DNA of 64,000 nt from Exiguobacterium artemiae 255-15 (GTDB lineage: Bacteria; Bacillota; Bacilli; Exiguobacteriales; Exiguobacteriaceae): contig NC_010556.1 in assembly GCF_000019905.1 (NCBI RefSeq), forward strand, positions 1,824,001-1,888,000, given 5' to 3'. Positions 53,821-63,168 of the stretch are shown piece by piece (the stretch's first letter is position 1; every line of letters starts with the position of its first letter). The notes under the pieces are model-generated. The model made no database searches. It worked only from the letters and a program-made list of their open reading frames with translations, and had not been told where the DNA came from. The position numbers and the translations under genes are program-made.

Positions 53821-53826
53821 ATTATA
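53821..53826 (-). promoter_or_regulatory. Candidate -10 box of the thiT-thiN transcript
   Basis: A perfect TATAAT on the minus strand about 30 bases before the aptamer, overlapping the end of rpe. The -35 region is weak. Confidence 0.5.
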
Positions 53827-54478
53827 CGTGAGCGGCATTCCGAATACTAGTGATTGCTTCTGAATAATCCGGCGCATTATAAATCGCCGAACCTGCGACC
53901 AAAACATTTGCACCGTTTTCGATACATAATTTGGCCGTCTCTGCGTTGACTCCGCCATCGATTTCAATCTCAAACGATAGATCATGTTCCGCTTTCAGCG
54001 CAGCCAGTTGACTTAATTTCTTCATGACACCCGGAATAAAGGCTTGACCACCGAAACCTGGATTGACCGTCATCAACAACACCATATCGACTTCTTCCAG
54101 CACGTGTTCAATCATCGAAAGTGGTGTATGCGGATTGAGCACGACGCCCGCTTTCGCACCGGCTGCTTTGATCTGTTGCAGGACACGGTGGACGTGATTC
54201 GTTGCCTCGACGTGGAATGTCACGATATCAGCCCCTGCTTCAACGAATGCTTCGACAAAGTTTTCCGGACGGTCAATCATTAAATGCACATCCAAAATCA
54301 TGTCTGTTTTTTGACGTAAACTGCTTAAGACAGGAAGTCCGAATGAGATATTCGGAACAAATTGACCGTCCATGACATCAAAATGAATGTAGTCGGCACC
54401 TGCCGCTTTTACTGCTTTGACATCCCGCTCTAAATTTGCAAAATCCGCTGATAAGATTGATGGGGCGATTTTAATCAT
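53822..54478 (-). CDS. rpe: Ribulose-phosphate 3-epimerase
   Basis: Interconverts ribulose 5-phosphate and xylulose 5-phosphate in the pentose phosphate pathway. The 218 residues form a TIM barrel with APSILSADF, IHFDVMDGQFVPN and VHLMIDRPENF. VLLMTVNPGFGGQ and EIDGGV carry the metal and catalytic residues. GGAGG precedes ATG. It follows rsgA, as in Bacillus. Confidence 0.98.
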   Translation of the reverse strand: MIKIAPSILSADFANLERDVKAVKAAGADYIHFDVMDGQFVPNISFGLPVLSSLRQKTDMILDVHLMIDRPENFVEAFVEAGADIVTFHVEATNHVHRVLQQIKAAGAKAGVVLNPHTPLSMIEHVLEEVDMVLLMTVNPGFGGQAFIPGVMKKLSQLAALKAEHDLSFEIEIDGGVNAETAKLCIENGANVLVAGSAIYNAPDYSEAITSIRNAAHV

Positions 54479-54479
54479 G

Positions 54480-55385
54480 TTAATACCTCCGTGTCCGATT
54501 CTTGATTTCCTCTACAAACATACCATAATTCGTATACCGCGAACTCATGATTTCATGTGCCTCGACAGCCTGCTTAACGGCACAACCGGGCTCATTCAGA
54601 TGCAGGCAGCCGCGGTATTTGCAATCATCCTGTAAAGCAACGAATTCAGGAAAACACCAACGTAACTCTTCCAGTTCCATTTCATGCGGAAAATCGAGAT
54701 TCGAAAATCCCGGAGTATCCGCAATTAATCCATCACCGAGCGGCATCAGGGTCACGTGGCGGGTCGTATGGCGTCCGCGTCCAAGTGCCTTCGAGATATG
54801 ACTTGTTTCCAGTGCCAATGAAGGTTCTAAAGCATTCAGCAACGAACTTTTTCCTACACCGGACTGTCCGGCCAGGACACTCGTTTTATCTTTCAGCAAC
54901 GGACGGACGGATTCGACTCCGGTCAAGGTCTCACTTGACGTTTCGATGACCTGGTAGCCGATTGTCCGGTAGGCAGCAATCGCTTCGGATACATGCTGTT
55001 CGGCTTCTCCTTGCAGCAAGTCCATCTTCGTCAAGATAATGATCGGTTGAATCTCTTTTGCTTCGATCAGTACCAAAAACCGATCGAGAAGATGGGCAGA
55101 AAAATCAGGTTCTGCTGCTGAAACAACCAACAATGCTTGATCAATGTTGGCAACCGGCGGGCGAACGAGGAAGTTTTGACGGTCCTTTACTTCCAGGATA
55201 TATCCGGTCTCACTTTCAATGTGTAGAACGACTTCATCCCCAACAACCGGGCTGATGCCCCGTTTTCTGAAATTACCGCGTGCCCGTGAACGAATCTCGC
55301 CTTGAGGTGTCATGACATCATAAAATCCACCCTGAAGCCGAATGATCGTTCCTTCCCGATTGTCTTCAATTCGATTTTCTGCCAT
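54480..55385 (-). CDS. rsgA: Ribosome small subunit-dependent GTPase RsgA (CpgA)
   Basis: Circularly permuted GTPase that checks late 30S assembly. ATG at 55385 (AAGGAGG upstream) gives 301 residues. An N-terminal OB fold precedes GTPase motifs in permuted order, TKMD (G4), GQSGVGKSSLLN (G1) and DTPGF (G3). A C-terminal zinc motif CKYRGCLHLNEPGC has the Cys-Cys-His-Cys pattern. The 45 codons open upstream are not used. Confidence 0.97.
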   Translation of the reverse strand: MAENRIEDNREGTIIRLQGGFYDVMTPQGEIRSRARGNFRKRGISPVVGDEVVLHIESETGYILEVKDRQNFLVRPPVANIDQALLVVSAAEPDFSAHLLDRFLVLIEAKEIQPIIILTKMDLLQGEAEQHVSEAIAAYRTIGYQVIETSSETLTGVESVRPLLKDKTSVLAGQSGVGKSSLLNALEPSLALETSHISKALGRGRHTTRHVTLMPLGDGLIADTPGFSNLDFPHEMELEELRWCFPEFVALQDDCKYRGCLHLNEPGCAVKQAVEAHEIMSSRYTNYGMFVEEIKNRTRRY

Positions 55386-55422
55386 CCTATGCCCTCCTTT
55401 GTCAGGATCAACTTCCTGCTCA

Positions 55423-57348
55423 TTATTCTTGTGATTTTGCCTGATTGTACGTAATCGTCTTCGCCCGGTAAACTTCGTCATCTTTATAGATGGTGATCTT
55501 ACCTTCTTCTCCCGGATCAATCGTTAACGGAACATCAAACGTTTCGTCCTGATCGATCGATTCTTCGATGACCGTCCGTTTCCCTTTGGCATCTTCCGTC
55601 TCAATCCGGACGAGTTGACGTGGAGCGGGCTCGTCTTCTTCACTGACGCCATCATATACGACTTTTTCAGGGAACGTCGCTGTGACGGTTTTTTCTTCCT
55701 CTCCCCGTGAAATAAAGACCGTGACGGAATCATTCGGCTCGACTTGCGCACCGGCTTGCGGATATTGACGAATGACTTGATCAAGAGCGACGTCGCTCGA
55801 AAACTCTTGCTCAAAAGTGCCGTCGAGTCCCATCTCATCGAGGTAGGCTTTCGCTTCTGTACTCGATAAGTCCGTCAAGTCTTTCAGGACAAACGCCGGC
55901 GATCCATTTGAGACCGTGATGGTGATCATCTGTTCCTTCGCAATGACTTCCGTTCCTGCTGAAATCGACTGTCGGATGACGTTCCCGCGTTTGATGTCTT
56001 CGGATTCTTCCCGTTCAACGTCGACTTTTTCAAACCCGCTGTCCTTCAAGATGGCGATTGCTTTTTTCTCTGTCTCATCCGAAACATCCGGTACTTCGAC
56101 CGGATCACTGCCAGTCGAGACAATCAAATCCACCGTCGATCCTTTTTTGACGGTCGCTTGTTCGCGAGGAGACTGACTGATGACGGCCCCTTCTTCGACC
56201 GTATCACTTGAGCGTTCAGTCGATTCCACAATGAACCCCATTTTTTCAAGCTTCGTTTCCGCCTCGTCGGCGTCCTTGCCTGTTACATCCGGAACGACGA
56301 CAGTTGGGTCTGGCCACATGGCAAAAGTCGTGGCAGCTCCACCGATTAGGACTACCAATAATAAAATGATCCACCATGCGCGTTTCTTTTTTTTCTCGGG
56401 TTTAGGCAGAACGGTCGCGACATTCGGAACCGGTGCGGTTTGTTCGAGTTCTTCTGATGGCAACGATACGGGACTGAGCACCATCGTTTTTTCCATCAGA
56501 TCGTCACCGCGAATTCCTTCGTTCGCCCGTTCGGCTGACATCGCCGTCACCATATCTTCTTTAAAGGCAGCGACCGTTTGTTGCCGGTCGTGCGGTGCTT
56601 TAGAGAGCGCCTGCATGATGCAATTTTCTAAAGCTTGCGGTACGGCCGGATTCAATGCGGTCGGACGGCGGGCGGTATCTTGCAGATGCTTCAGGGCAAC
56701 CGCCACCGGTGAATCGCCTTCAAACGGAACCTGTCCCGTCACGAGTTCATATAACACTGCTCCAAGTGAATAGATATCTGATTTTTCATCCGCAAATTTC
56801 CCTTTTGCCTGTTCCGGCGAAAAATAATGAACGGACCCAAGTACTGACATCGTATGGGTAAGGGTCGCATTCGACATCGCGACCGCAATTCCGAAATCTG
56901 TCACCTTGACGGTTCCATCCTCACGAATCAACATATTTTGAGGTTTGATATCCCGGTGGATGATCCGGTGGGCATGGGCATGATCGATCGCATCACAAAT
57001 TTGACTGATGATGTCAATCGCTTTTGTGACGGGCAGTGCCCGCCCTTCACAATACGTTTTCAGTGTCATACCATCGATATATTCCATCACGATATAATAA
57101 ATCGCTTCTTCTTCTCCTACATCATAGACCGCGACGATGTTGGGATGATTTAAACTCGTCGCAGCATGGGCCTCTCGTTCAAACCGGCGGATGAATTGTT
57201 CATCATGCGAAAACTCGGTACGTAAAATTTTGATTGCGACAGTTCGATTCAAGATTTCATCATATGCCTGATAAACGTTTGCCATTCCGCCATTTCCAAC
57301 TAACCGTTCTATGCGGTAGCGGTCGTTCAATCGATCTCCGTAACGCAT
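55423..57348 (-). CDS. prkC: Serine/threonine protein kinase PrkC (PASTA type)
   Basis: Membrane kinase that senses cell-wall fragments. The 641 residues contain a kinase domain with VGNGGMANVY (P-loop), Lys40 in VAIK, HRDIKPQN (Asp133), DFG and an activation loop rich in Thr/Ser (NATLTHTMS). A basic juxtamembrane patch and a single membrane helix (about 330 to 352) lead to three extracellular PASTA repeats (about 357 to 561) and a C-terminal beta-like region. It partners with the phosphatase gene directly before it. Confidence 0.97.
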   Translation of the reverse strand: MRYGDRLNDRYRIERLVGNGGMANVYQAYDEILNRTVAIKILRTEFSHDEQFIRRFEREAHAATSLNHPNIVAVYDVGEEEAIYYIVMEYIDGMTLKTYCEGRALPVTKAIDIISQICDAIDHAHAHRIIHRDIKPQNMLIREDGTVKVTDFGIAVAMSNATLTHTMSVLGSVHYFSPEQAKGKFADEKSDIYSLGAVLYELVTGQVPFEGDSPVAVALKHLQDTARRPTALNPAVPQALENCIMQALSKAPHDRQQTVAAFKEDMVTAMSAERANEGIRGDDLMEKTMVLSPVSLPSEELEQTAPVPNVATVLPKPEKKKKRAWWIILLLVVLIGGAATTFAMWPDPTVVVPDVTGKDADEAETKLEKMGFIVESTERSSDTVEEGAVISQSPREQATVKKGSTVDLIVSTGSDPVEVPDVSDETEKKAIAILKDSGFEKVDVEREESEDIKRGNVIRQSISAGTEVIAKEQMITITVSNGSPAFVLKDLTDLSSTEAKAYLDEMGLDGTFEQEFSSDVALDQVIRQYPQAGAQVEPNDSVTVFISRGEEEKTVTATFPEKVVYDGVSEEDEPAPRQLVRIETEDAKGKRTVIEESIDQDETFDVPLTIDPGEEGKITIYKDDEVYRAKTITYNQAKSQE

Positions 57349-57350
57349 AT

Positions 57351-58085
57351 TCAGATCCTCTCTCTTTCTTTAAAACGGATTGCAGCAAGCGTGATATTGT
57401 CTGCGCCTCCCCGGTCATTTGCCTCTGATACGAGACGTTCGACAATCGTATCGAGCGGTGCATCTTCTTGAAGCAACCGCTCGATGACTTCATGGGGAAC
57501 TTCATCCGACAAACCGTCGCTGCACACTAACACGATATCATAGTCCGGTGCATCCCGAACTTGAATGTCGACATCAACGGATTCGTTCGAACCGACGGAT
57601 CGTGTAATGACATTACGACGGGGATGATTTTCAAGCTCTGCTTCCGATAATTCCCCCAACTGTTTAAGCATGTTGACATAGGAATGATCATCCGTCAGTT
57701 GTTTCAGGTGTCCTGCTTCCAGTGCATACACGCGGCTGTCGCCAACGTGACCAATCACCAGTAAATCATCCGACCAACAGACGCAGGCCATCGTCGTGCC
57801 GACAATCGATAAATTTTCGACTTGAGAAAAACGTAGAATCTGCGTATTGGCTTCTTTCACTAACCGCTCGATCCAGGAAGATAACTCCATCGGTCGGCTT
57901 GGCATGTCTGCGTATGCTTCGGCAAAAGTCTGTTTGACGATGGCACTCGCCGTTTCACCGGCCGCATGCCCTCCCATGCCGTCAGCGACGACGGCCAATC
58001 CTTGTGTGGCATCGCCTACCAATAAAACCGTATCCTCATTTTTTGAACGGACCTTTCCAGTCGTCGTCAAATAAGCTAACTCCAT
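57351..58085 (-). CDS. prpC: PP2C-family protein phosphatase PrpC (Stp)
   Basis: Manganese-dependent phosphatase that reverses PrkC phosphorylation. The 244 residues show the family motifs GKVRSKNEDT, AVVADGMGGHAAGE, GHVGDSRVYAL, VCSDGLSD and GGADNITL, with all metal-binding Asp present. GAGGAGG precedes the start. It ends two bases before the prkC start, so the pair is cotranscribed. Confidence 0.97.
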   Translation of the reverse strand: MELAYLTTTGKVRSKNEDTVLLVGDATQGLAVVADGMGGHAAGETASAIVKQTFAEAYADMPSRPMELSSWIERLVKEANTQILRFSQVENLSIVGTTMACVCWSDDLLVIGHVGDSRVYALEAGHLKQLTDDHSYVNMLKQLGELSEAELENHPRRNVITRSVGSNESVDVDIQVRDAPDYDIVLVCSDGLSDEVPHEVIERLLQEDAPLDTIVERLVSEANDRGGADNITLAAIRFKERERI

Positions 58086-58109
58086 ACCTGTCCTCCTCTT
58101 CGTTTTTGA

Positions 58110-59450
58110 TTATCCCATTGTTTCATTCATTTTTTTGAATGCAGCGATATAAAAACCATCTGTGCCAAGCGATGTAGGGAGTAATTTCAATTCAGCCCGT
58201 TCACCAATCAATGATTGAACCGCTTCCGGCATCCGTGTTTTGAACGTCTCGTCAAAAACAAATCCTTGGCTGAGGATGAATTCCGTTTGCTGTTCATTTT
58301 CGAGCGGATCCATCGTACAAGTCGAATAGACGAAGGTTCCGTCCGGTTTGACGAGCGGAAGAACCGCTTCAAGGATTTGCCGTTGAATGACCGGCAATTG
58401 CGTTAAATCTTCGGGACGTTTCGTCCACTTGATATCGGGTTTCCGGCGAATGACACCAAGTCCGGAACATGGTGCATCGACCAATATCCGATCAAATGAT
58501 GCCGTCTCAAAACGTGTGCCTGCCTGACGGGCATCCAGTGCCTCCGCCTGCACATTGTGCAGGCCAAGACGAGTTGCCTGCTTTTCTAATAATTTTACTT
58601 TATGTGGATGAAGATCCAATGCGACTAACGATCCCGTCGCCAAACCTTCCGCGATATGCATCGCTTTTCCGCCCGGTGCCGCGCAACTGTCCAAGACATG
58701 ATCCGTCGGTTGTGCACCTAAAGCGGCAGCGACCAACATCGAACTTTCATCTTGGAGCGACAAATAACCGCGTTCCAACAAATCCGTCTGTTGCACGCTG
58801 CCACTGACGATTTCAAGTCCGTCTGGTGCCGCATGAGCCGGTTTTGCAATGACTCCTTGTTCTTCCAGCAATACAATCGCTTCTTGTTGGTCTGTCCGGG
58901 TCCGATTAACACGGACGGTGACGGGTGCCGGTTCATTATTCAGTCGGCACATCTTCCATGTCTCTTCTTCTCCAAACAGTTCCAGCCATCGCTTGACCAG
59001 CCAGACCGGATGACTCGTTTCGATGCTGATCCGGTCAACCGTCGAAGGAATCGCTGAGAAATCCGGTTTTCCAGTCCGAAGCACGTTCCGCAGCACACCG
59101 TTGACGACCTTGGCGATGTGCGGTTTCCCGCGTGTCTTGGCAATCTCGACTGCTTCGTTGATGACCGCATGATCCGGAATCCGGTCGAGATAAAACAGTT
59201 GGTAAACACTCATCCGTAATAACGGACGCATGAAAGGGTCCAACTTTTTTTGTTTCGTTAAGAAAGGTTCCAAAATATAGTCCAGTGTCAGTTCACGACT
59301 GAGTGTACCGTAAACCAGTTCTGTATATAAACCGACATCTGCTTTTGAGATAGCACGTTTTTCAAGCATCTGGTGGACGGAAATTGTGGAAAAAGCGCCG
59401 CCCTGGCCGATTTTTAATAAAGTTGTGACTGCTGCATCTCTGACATTCAT
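58110..59450 (-). CDS. rsmB: 16S rRNA (cytosine-967-C5)-methyltransferase RsmB
   Basis: SAM-dependent methyltransferase. The 446 residues have an N-terminal NusB-like RNA-binding domain (about 1 to 140). A Rossmann domain follows with DSCAAPGGKAMHIAE (SAM), DAPCSGLGVIRRKPDIKW (first catalytic Cys; ends DAPCS and DIKW) and YSTCTMDPLENEQ (second Cys, catalytic). Its ATG overlaps the def-fmt stop (ATGA). Confidence 0.97.
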   Translation of the reverse strand: MNVRDAAVTTLLKIGQGGAFSTISVHQMLEKRAISKADVGLYTELVYGTLSRELTLDYILEPFLTKQKKLDPFMRPLLRMSVYQLFYLDRIPDHAVINEAVEIAKTRGKPHIAKVVNGVLRNVLRTGKPDFSAIPSTVDRISIETSHPVWLVKRWLELFGEEETWKMCRLNNEPAPVTVRVNRTRTDQQEAIVLLEEQGVIAKPAHAAPDGLEIVSGSVQQTDLLERGYLSLQDESSMLVAAALGAQPTDHVLDSCAAPGGKAMHIAEGLATGSLVALDLHPHKVKLLEKQATRLGLHNVQAEALDARQAGTRFETASFDRILVDAPCSGLGVIRRKPDIKWTKRPEDLTQLPVIQRQILEAVLPLVKPDGTFVYSTCTMDPLENEQQTEFILSQGFVFDETFKTRMPEAVQSLIGERAELKLLPTSLGTDGFYIAAFKKMNETMG

Positions 59451-60832
59451 GCTTGTTCGCCTACTTTCTGTCCAATCGTCAGTGTCTGTCCGACACCTCG
59501 CATGAACGTTGCACCGTCCATCCGTTTTTTACCGGCCGGCTGTACGTCGACTAACTTCAAGGCTGTGTCTGAACCGGTTGCAACGACAGGTCCATCCGCT
59601 TCCAAGGCAATGATTTCGCCTGCGCTTCCGCGACCCGGCACTTTTTCAGCAAAGTATACTTTCAGACGATCTGAACCGAGCAGCGTATAGGCGCTCGGGA
59701 ATGGATTCATGCCGCGGATTTGATTATATAATTCTTCTCCGGAACGTGAAAAATCGAGTCGTTCCCGTTCCCGGCTGATATTCGGAGAAAACGTAACATC
59801 TTCTTCCCGTTGTGCTTCAGGTGTCGACGTGCCTGCAATCAACTGCGGTAATGTTTCGATTAATAATTTGGCACCGGCAGCGCTGAGCTTGTCAAACATC
59901 GTTCCGACCGTGTCACGCTCTTCAATCGGTACGATGATTTTTGATAACATATCTCCAGCATCCAGCTTGTCGACCATATACATGATCGTGACCCCTGTTT
60001 CTGTTTCCCCGTCGATGATCGCCTGGTGAATCGGGGCTCCGCCGCGATACTTCGGCAATAAGGACGCGTGGACATTAATCGCGCCGTATTGTGGGGCTTC
60101 GAGCACTGCCATCGGAACGATTTGTCCGTAAGCAGCCGTAATGATCAGGTCCGGTTTCAAGTCGAGCAAGCCTTGATAGTCTTCCCGGATTTTAGCGGGT
60201 TGTAAGACAGGAATATCGTGAGCTAATGCCACTTCTTTCACTGGTGTCGGTTTGATTTCACGTTTGCGTCCGACAGGTTTGTCCGGCTGGGAAACGACAC
60301 CGACGACGTTATATCCGGCGTCAATCACTTCCCGGAGTGTATTTGCAGCAAACTCTGGTGTTCCCATGAAAACGACACGAGGCGTTGCTTCCGTCTCCAC
60401 TAATTTGTCCGTGAACAACACACCGTCCAAATGATCCATTTCGTGCTGGATGGCCCGTGCAAAAAAGCCGTTCGCCTTAATTTTGACACTTCGTCCAAGA
60501 CGGTCCTGTGATTTGACGACAATCTGTTCAAAGCGTTCCACGGGTCCGAAAATCCCCGGCATGCTCAAACAGCCTTCGTCGTCGATTTCCGATCCGGTTG
60601 CTTCGATGATTTCCGGATTAATCAGCTCGATTGGTCCCGTCTCATCATCCGTATGGACGACAGCGACACGAATCGGTTGGTTGATTTGTGGCGCTGCTAA
60701 TCCGACGCCGTCATATTCATACATCGTATCGAACATCCGATCAATCATTTTTCCTAATTTCTTATCAAACTTCGTTACACGTTGGCATTTTTGACGCAAC
60801 ACTTCATTTGGTACTTCCACAACTTTGTACAT
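59447..60832 (-). CDS. Bifunctional fusion: peptide deformylase - methionyl-tRNA formyltransferase
   Basis: A single 461-codon frame encodes both enzymes of the formyl cycle. Residues 1 to about 145 are a type 1 peptide deformylase with all motifs: GVGLAAPQ (42-49), EGCLS (86-90, Cys88) and HEMDH (130-134, His-Glu-His metal site). From about residue 151 a complete Fmt begins VVFMGTPEF. It contains NVHASLLPKYRGGAP (Asn253, His255), LDAGDML (Asp291) and a C-terminal OB-like tRNA-binding domain. The junction DKLVETEATPR replaces the usual deformylase tail and Fmt start, with no stop codon and no internal ribosome site. ATG at 60832 follows GAGGTGG. Bacillus has two separate genes, def and fmt, here. 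Confidence 0.93.
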   Translation of the reverse strand: MYKVVEVPNEVLRQKCQRVTKFDKKLGKMIDRMFDTMYEYDGVGLAAPQINQPIRVAVVHTDDETGPIELINPEIIEATGSEIDDEGCLSMPGIFGPVERFEQIVVKSQDRLGRSVKIKANGFFARAIQHEMDHLDGVLFTDKLVETEATPRVVFMGTPEFAANTLREVIDAGYNVVGVVSQPDKPVGRKREIKPTPVKEVALAHDIPVLQPAKIREDYQGLLDLKPDLIITAAYGQIVPMAVLEAPQYGAINVHASLLPKYRGGAPIHQAIIDGETETGVTIMYMVDKLDAGDMLSKIIVPIEERDTVGTMFDKLSAAGAKLLIETLPQLIAGTSTPEAQREEDVTFSPNISRERERLDFSRSGEELYNQIRGMNPFPSAYTLLGSDRLKVYFAEKVPGRGSAGEIIALEADGPVVATGSDTALKLVDVQPAGKKRMDGATFMRGVGQTLTIGQKVGEQA

Positions 60833-60843
60833 AGTTTGCCACC

Positions 60844-63168
60844 TCACATGAATACAAATGGATTCAAATCCACTGTTACTTGGACTTTTTGTTTGATGCG
60901 TAATGCAAGCATCGCACGGAGTGCCTCCCGCACTTCTTCTTGACCTTTATGTTTTAGAATCACCTGGTATCGGTACATGTTTTTTAGCCGTGCCAGCGGT
61001 GCTTCAAGCGGACCGTTGACAATTAAATCGTCTGATTCCAGATGCCGGAGTTCTCCTGCAATCGCTTCTGCTTCCGCTTGTGCTTCGAGCGGATGAGCTG
61101 CTGAAATCGTCACTAGTCCTAAAAACCAGAACGGAGGGTGTCCGCCTAACTTACGTAACTGCATTTCTCGCTGATAAAACGCTTCATAATCATGACGTTT
61201 CGCCGTCTGGATGACGTAATGATCCGGATTATAAGTCTGAATAATCGATTGTCCGGCAAGCGCTCCCCGGCCGGCACGACCTGAAACTTGCGTAATCAGT
61301 TGAAACGTTCGTTCACTCGCCCGGAAATCAGGAATCCCGAGTGTTGCATCCGCCGCAATGACACCGACCAGTGTCACGTTCGGAAAATCAAGCCCTTTGG
61401 CAATCATTTGGGTTCCGAGCAGGATGTTTCCTTCACCGCGCTCAAACGCATTCAATAATTTTTCATGCGCGCCTTTGCGTGACGTCGTATCTTGATCCAT
61501 GCGGATGATTTTGGCTTCCGGAATCAAATGGGCCAGTTCTTCTTCGATTTTTTGCGTCCCGGTACCGAACTGCCGAATTTTTTTCGATTCACAGGACGGA
61601 CAGGTTTTCGGCATGGCTGCTTCAAATCCACAATAATGACATTTCAGACAATCCTGGTGTTGATGATAGGTCAGATTGACGGCGCAATGTGGGCATTGAA
61701 GCGTTTCACCACAATCCCGACACAGGACAAACGTCGTGTATCCCCGTCGATTGAGGAGCAGGACCGTCTGTTCGCCCCGTTCGATGCGTTGTTTGATTCC
61801 TTCGACAAGAGGCAGGCTGAACGGTGTTCGATTGCTGCGTTCCAGTTCTTTTCGCATATCGATGATCTCGACCGGTGGAAGTTCGCCTCCGAATCGTTCT
61901 TTTAGAGGGAGGTAACGATAGACCCCTTTCTGAGAACGTGCATACGTTTCTAGAATCGGCGTCGCACTTCCAAGGACGACGGGACATTTGTGATATGCCG
62001 CTCGCCACGTGGCCACATCCCGGGTATGATACCGCGGATTTTCTTCCTGTTTATACGTCGTTTCATGTTCTTCATCCAAAATGATGACACCGATATTCGT
62101 CAACGGTGCAAAAATCGCAGAACGTGCCCCGACCACGACATCAACTTCTCCGTGGGAAATTTTCCGCCATTCATCGTATTTTTCACCTAACGACAGACCG
62201 CTGTGCAGCACAGCCACCCGATCCCCGAACCGGCGTTTAAAACGTTTGACCATCATCGGCGTCAAACTGATTTCCGGTACGAGCAAAATCGCTTGGCGCC
62301 CCCGCTGAAGCATTGTATGAATCGATTCCAAATAGACTTCCGTTTTCCCGCTGCCGGTCACCCCGTGGAGTAAAAACGTACTCGTCTCTTCCGATGCCGT
62401 GATCGCATCGACCGCATCCTGCTGATGTGTCGTCAGGGTGGACGGAACAAAGATATCTTGGACGAGATGTTCGTACGGATTGCGATTTACATCAATTGTC
62501 TCGACCGTAATGACACCTTTTTTCTCTAAACTGTTAAGGATGCTGACAGTCAAATCCAGTTCATGCATCACTTCACTCCATAACACTTCCGGACGTGCCA
62601 TCAGATACTCACGGAGCAGAATCTGTTTTGTCGCTTGTTTCGATAATTCAATCGTCGAATCGAGCAGACGAATCCGCTTGTCGGTTTTGGACGTCTTCTT
62701 TTCTTTGACGATCGGTTGCAGTCGGATATCCCCATTTTGGGCAGCCACTAATATCTGTTGTTGGACCTCACTCGGAAACTGGCTGATTTTCTTCTGGTTC
62801 CAGTGAATCAGCCGCGGATTTTCCGCCAAAATCAGTTTATCATAACTGACTTTCAAAGCAGCGGGCAACATCGCAAGTAGTGCCGTTGCCTGATAGCAAA
62901 GGGTCGTCTCGGACAGGTAACTCGATAGTTGGAGCAATTCTTCCGTGTACGTCGGTGTCTCATCGAGAACGCGTACAATCGGTTTGATGCGCGCGAGATC
63001 CGTCTCGTCCTTCACGGCTACGACGATTCCGAGCAACGCCCGCGGACCGAACGGCACTTCGACACGCATACCGGGAACAACGAGATCACGCCATAAATCC
63101 GGTACTTCATAATCAAATGGCCGGTCGACCGTCGCCGCCGCGACATCGACGATGACTTCGGCAATCAT
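60844..63168 (-). CDS. priA: Primosomal protein PriA (replication restart helicase)
   Basis: Recognises stalled forks and reloads the replisome. The 774 residues have an N-terminal 3'-DNA-binding domain (VDVAAATVDRPFDYEVP; ends VDVAA and YEVP) and a winged helix. Helicase motifs are GVTGSGKTEVYL (I) and DEEHETTYKQ (II), and the cysteine-rich zinc region runs from CRDCGETLQCPHC to CPSCESKK. Motif VI is QVSGRAGRG. Its ATG overlaps the coaBC stop (ATGA). Confidence 0.97.
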   Translation of the reverse strand: MIAEVIVDVAAATVDRPFDYEVPDLWRDLVVPGMRVEVPFGPRALLGIVVAVKDETDLARIKPIVRVLDETPTYTEELLQLSSYLSETTLCYQATALLAMLPAALKVSYDKLILAENPRLIHWNQKKISQFPSEVQQQILVAAQNGDIRLQPIVKEKKTSKTDKRIRLLDSTIELSKQATKQILLREYLMARPEVLWSEVMHELDLTVSILNSLEKKGVITVETIDVNRNPYEHLVQDIFVPSTLTTHQQDAVDAITASEETSTFLLHGVTGSGKTEVYLESIHTMLQRGRQAILLVPEISLTPMMVKRFKRRFGDRVAVLHSGLSLGEKYDEWRKISHGEVDVVVGARSAIFAPLTNIGVIILDEEHETTYKQEENPRYHTRDVATWRAAYHKCPVVLGSATPILETYARSQKGVYRYLPLKERFGGELPPVEIIDMRKELERSNRTPFSLPLVEGIKQRIERGEQTVLLLNRRGYTTFVLCRDCGETLQCPHCAVNLTYHQHQDCLKCHYCGFEAAMPKTCPSCESKKIRQFGTGTQKIEEELAHLIPEAKIIRMDQDTTSRKGAHEKLLNAFERGEGNILLGTQMIAKGLDFPNVTLVGVIAADATLGIPDFRASERTFQLITQVSGRAGRGALAGQSIIQTYNPDHYVIQTAKRHDYEAFYQREMQLRKLGGHPPFWFLGLVTISAAHPLEAQAEAEAIAGELRHLESDDLIVNGPLEAPLARLKNMYRYQVILKHKGQEEVREALRAMLALRIKQKVQVTVDLNPFVFM

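Noticed and set aside
56180-56773. A 197-codon plus-strand frame opposite prkC.
   Set aside because: Shadow of the prkC coding strand, Ser/Thr-rich low-complexity translation without family features.
60390-60410. A GTG at 60400 as a separate start for fmt, which would make def and fmt two genes.
   Set aside because: No ribosome site precedes it, and def has no stop codon before or after it in the same frame, so def would still read through into fmt.
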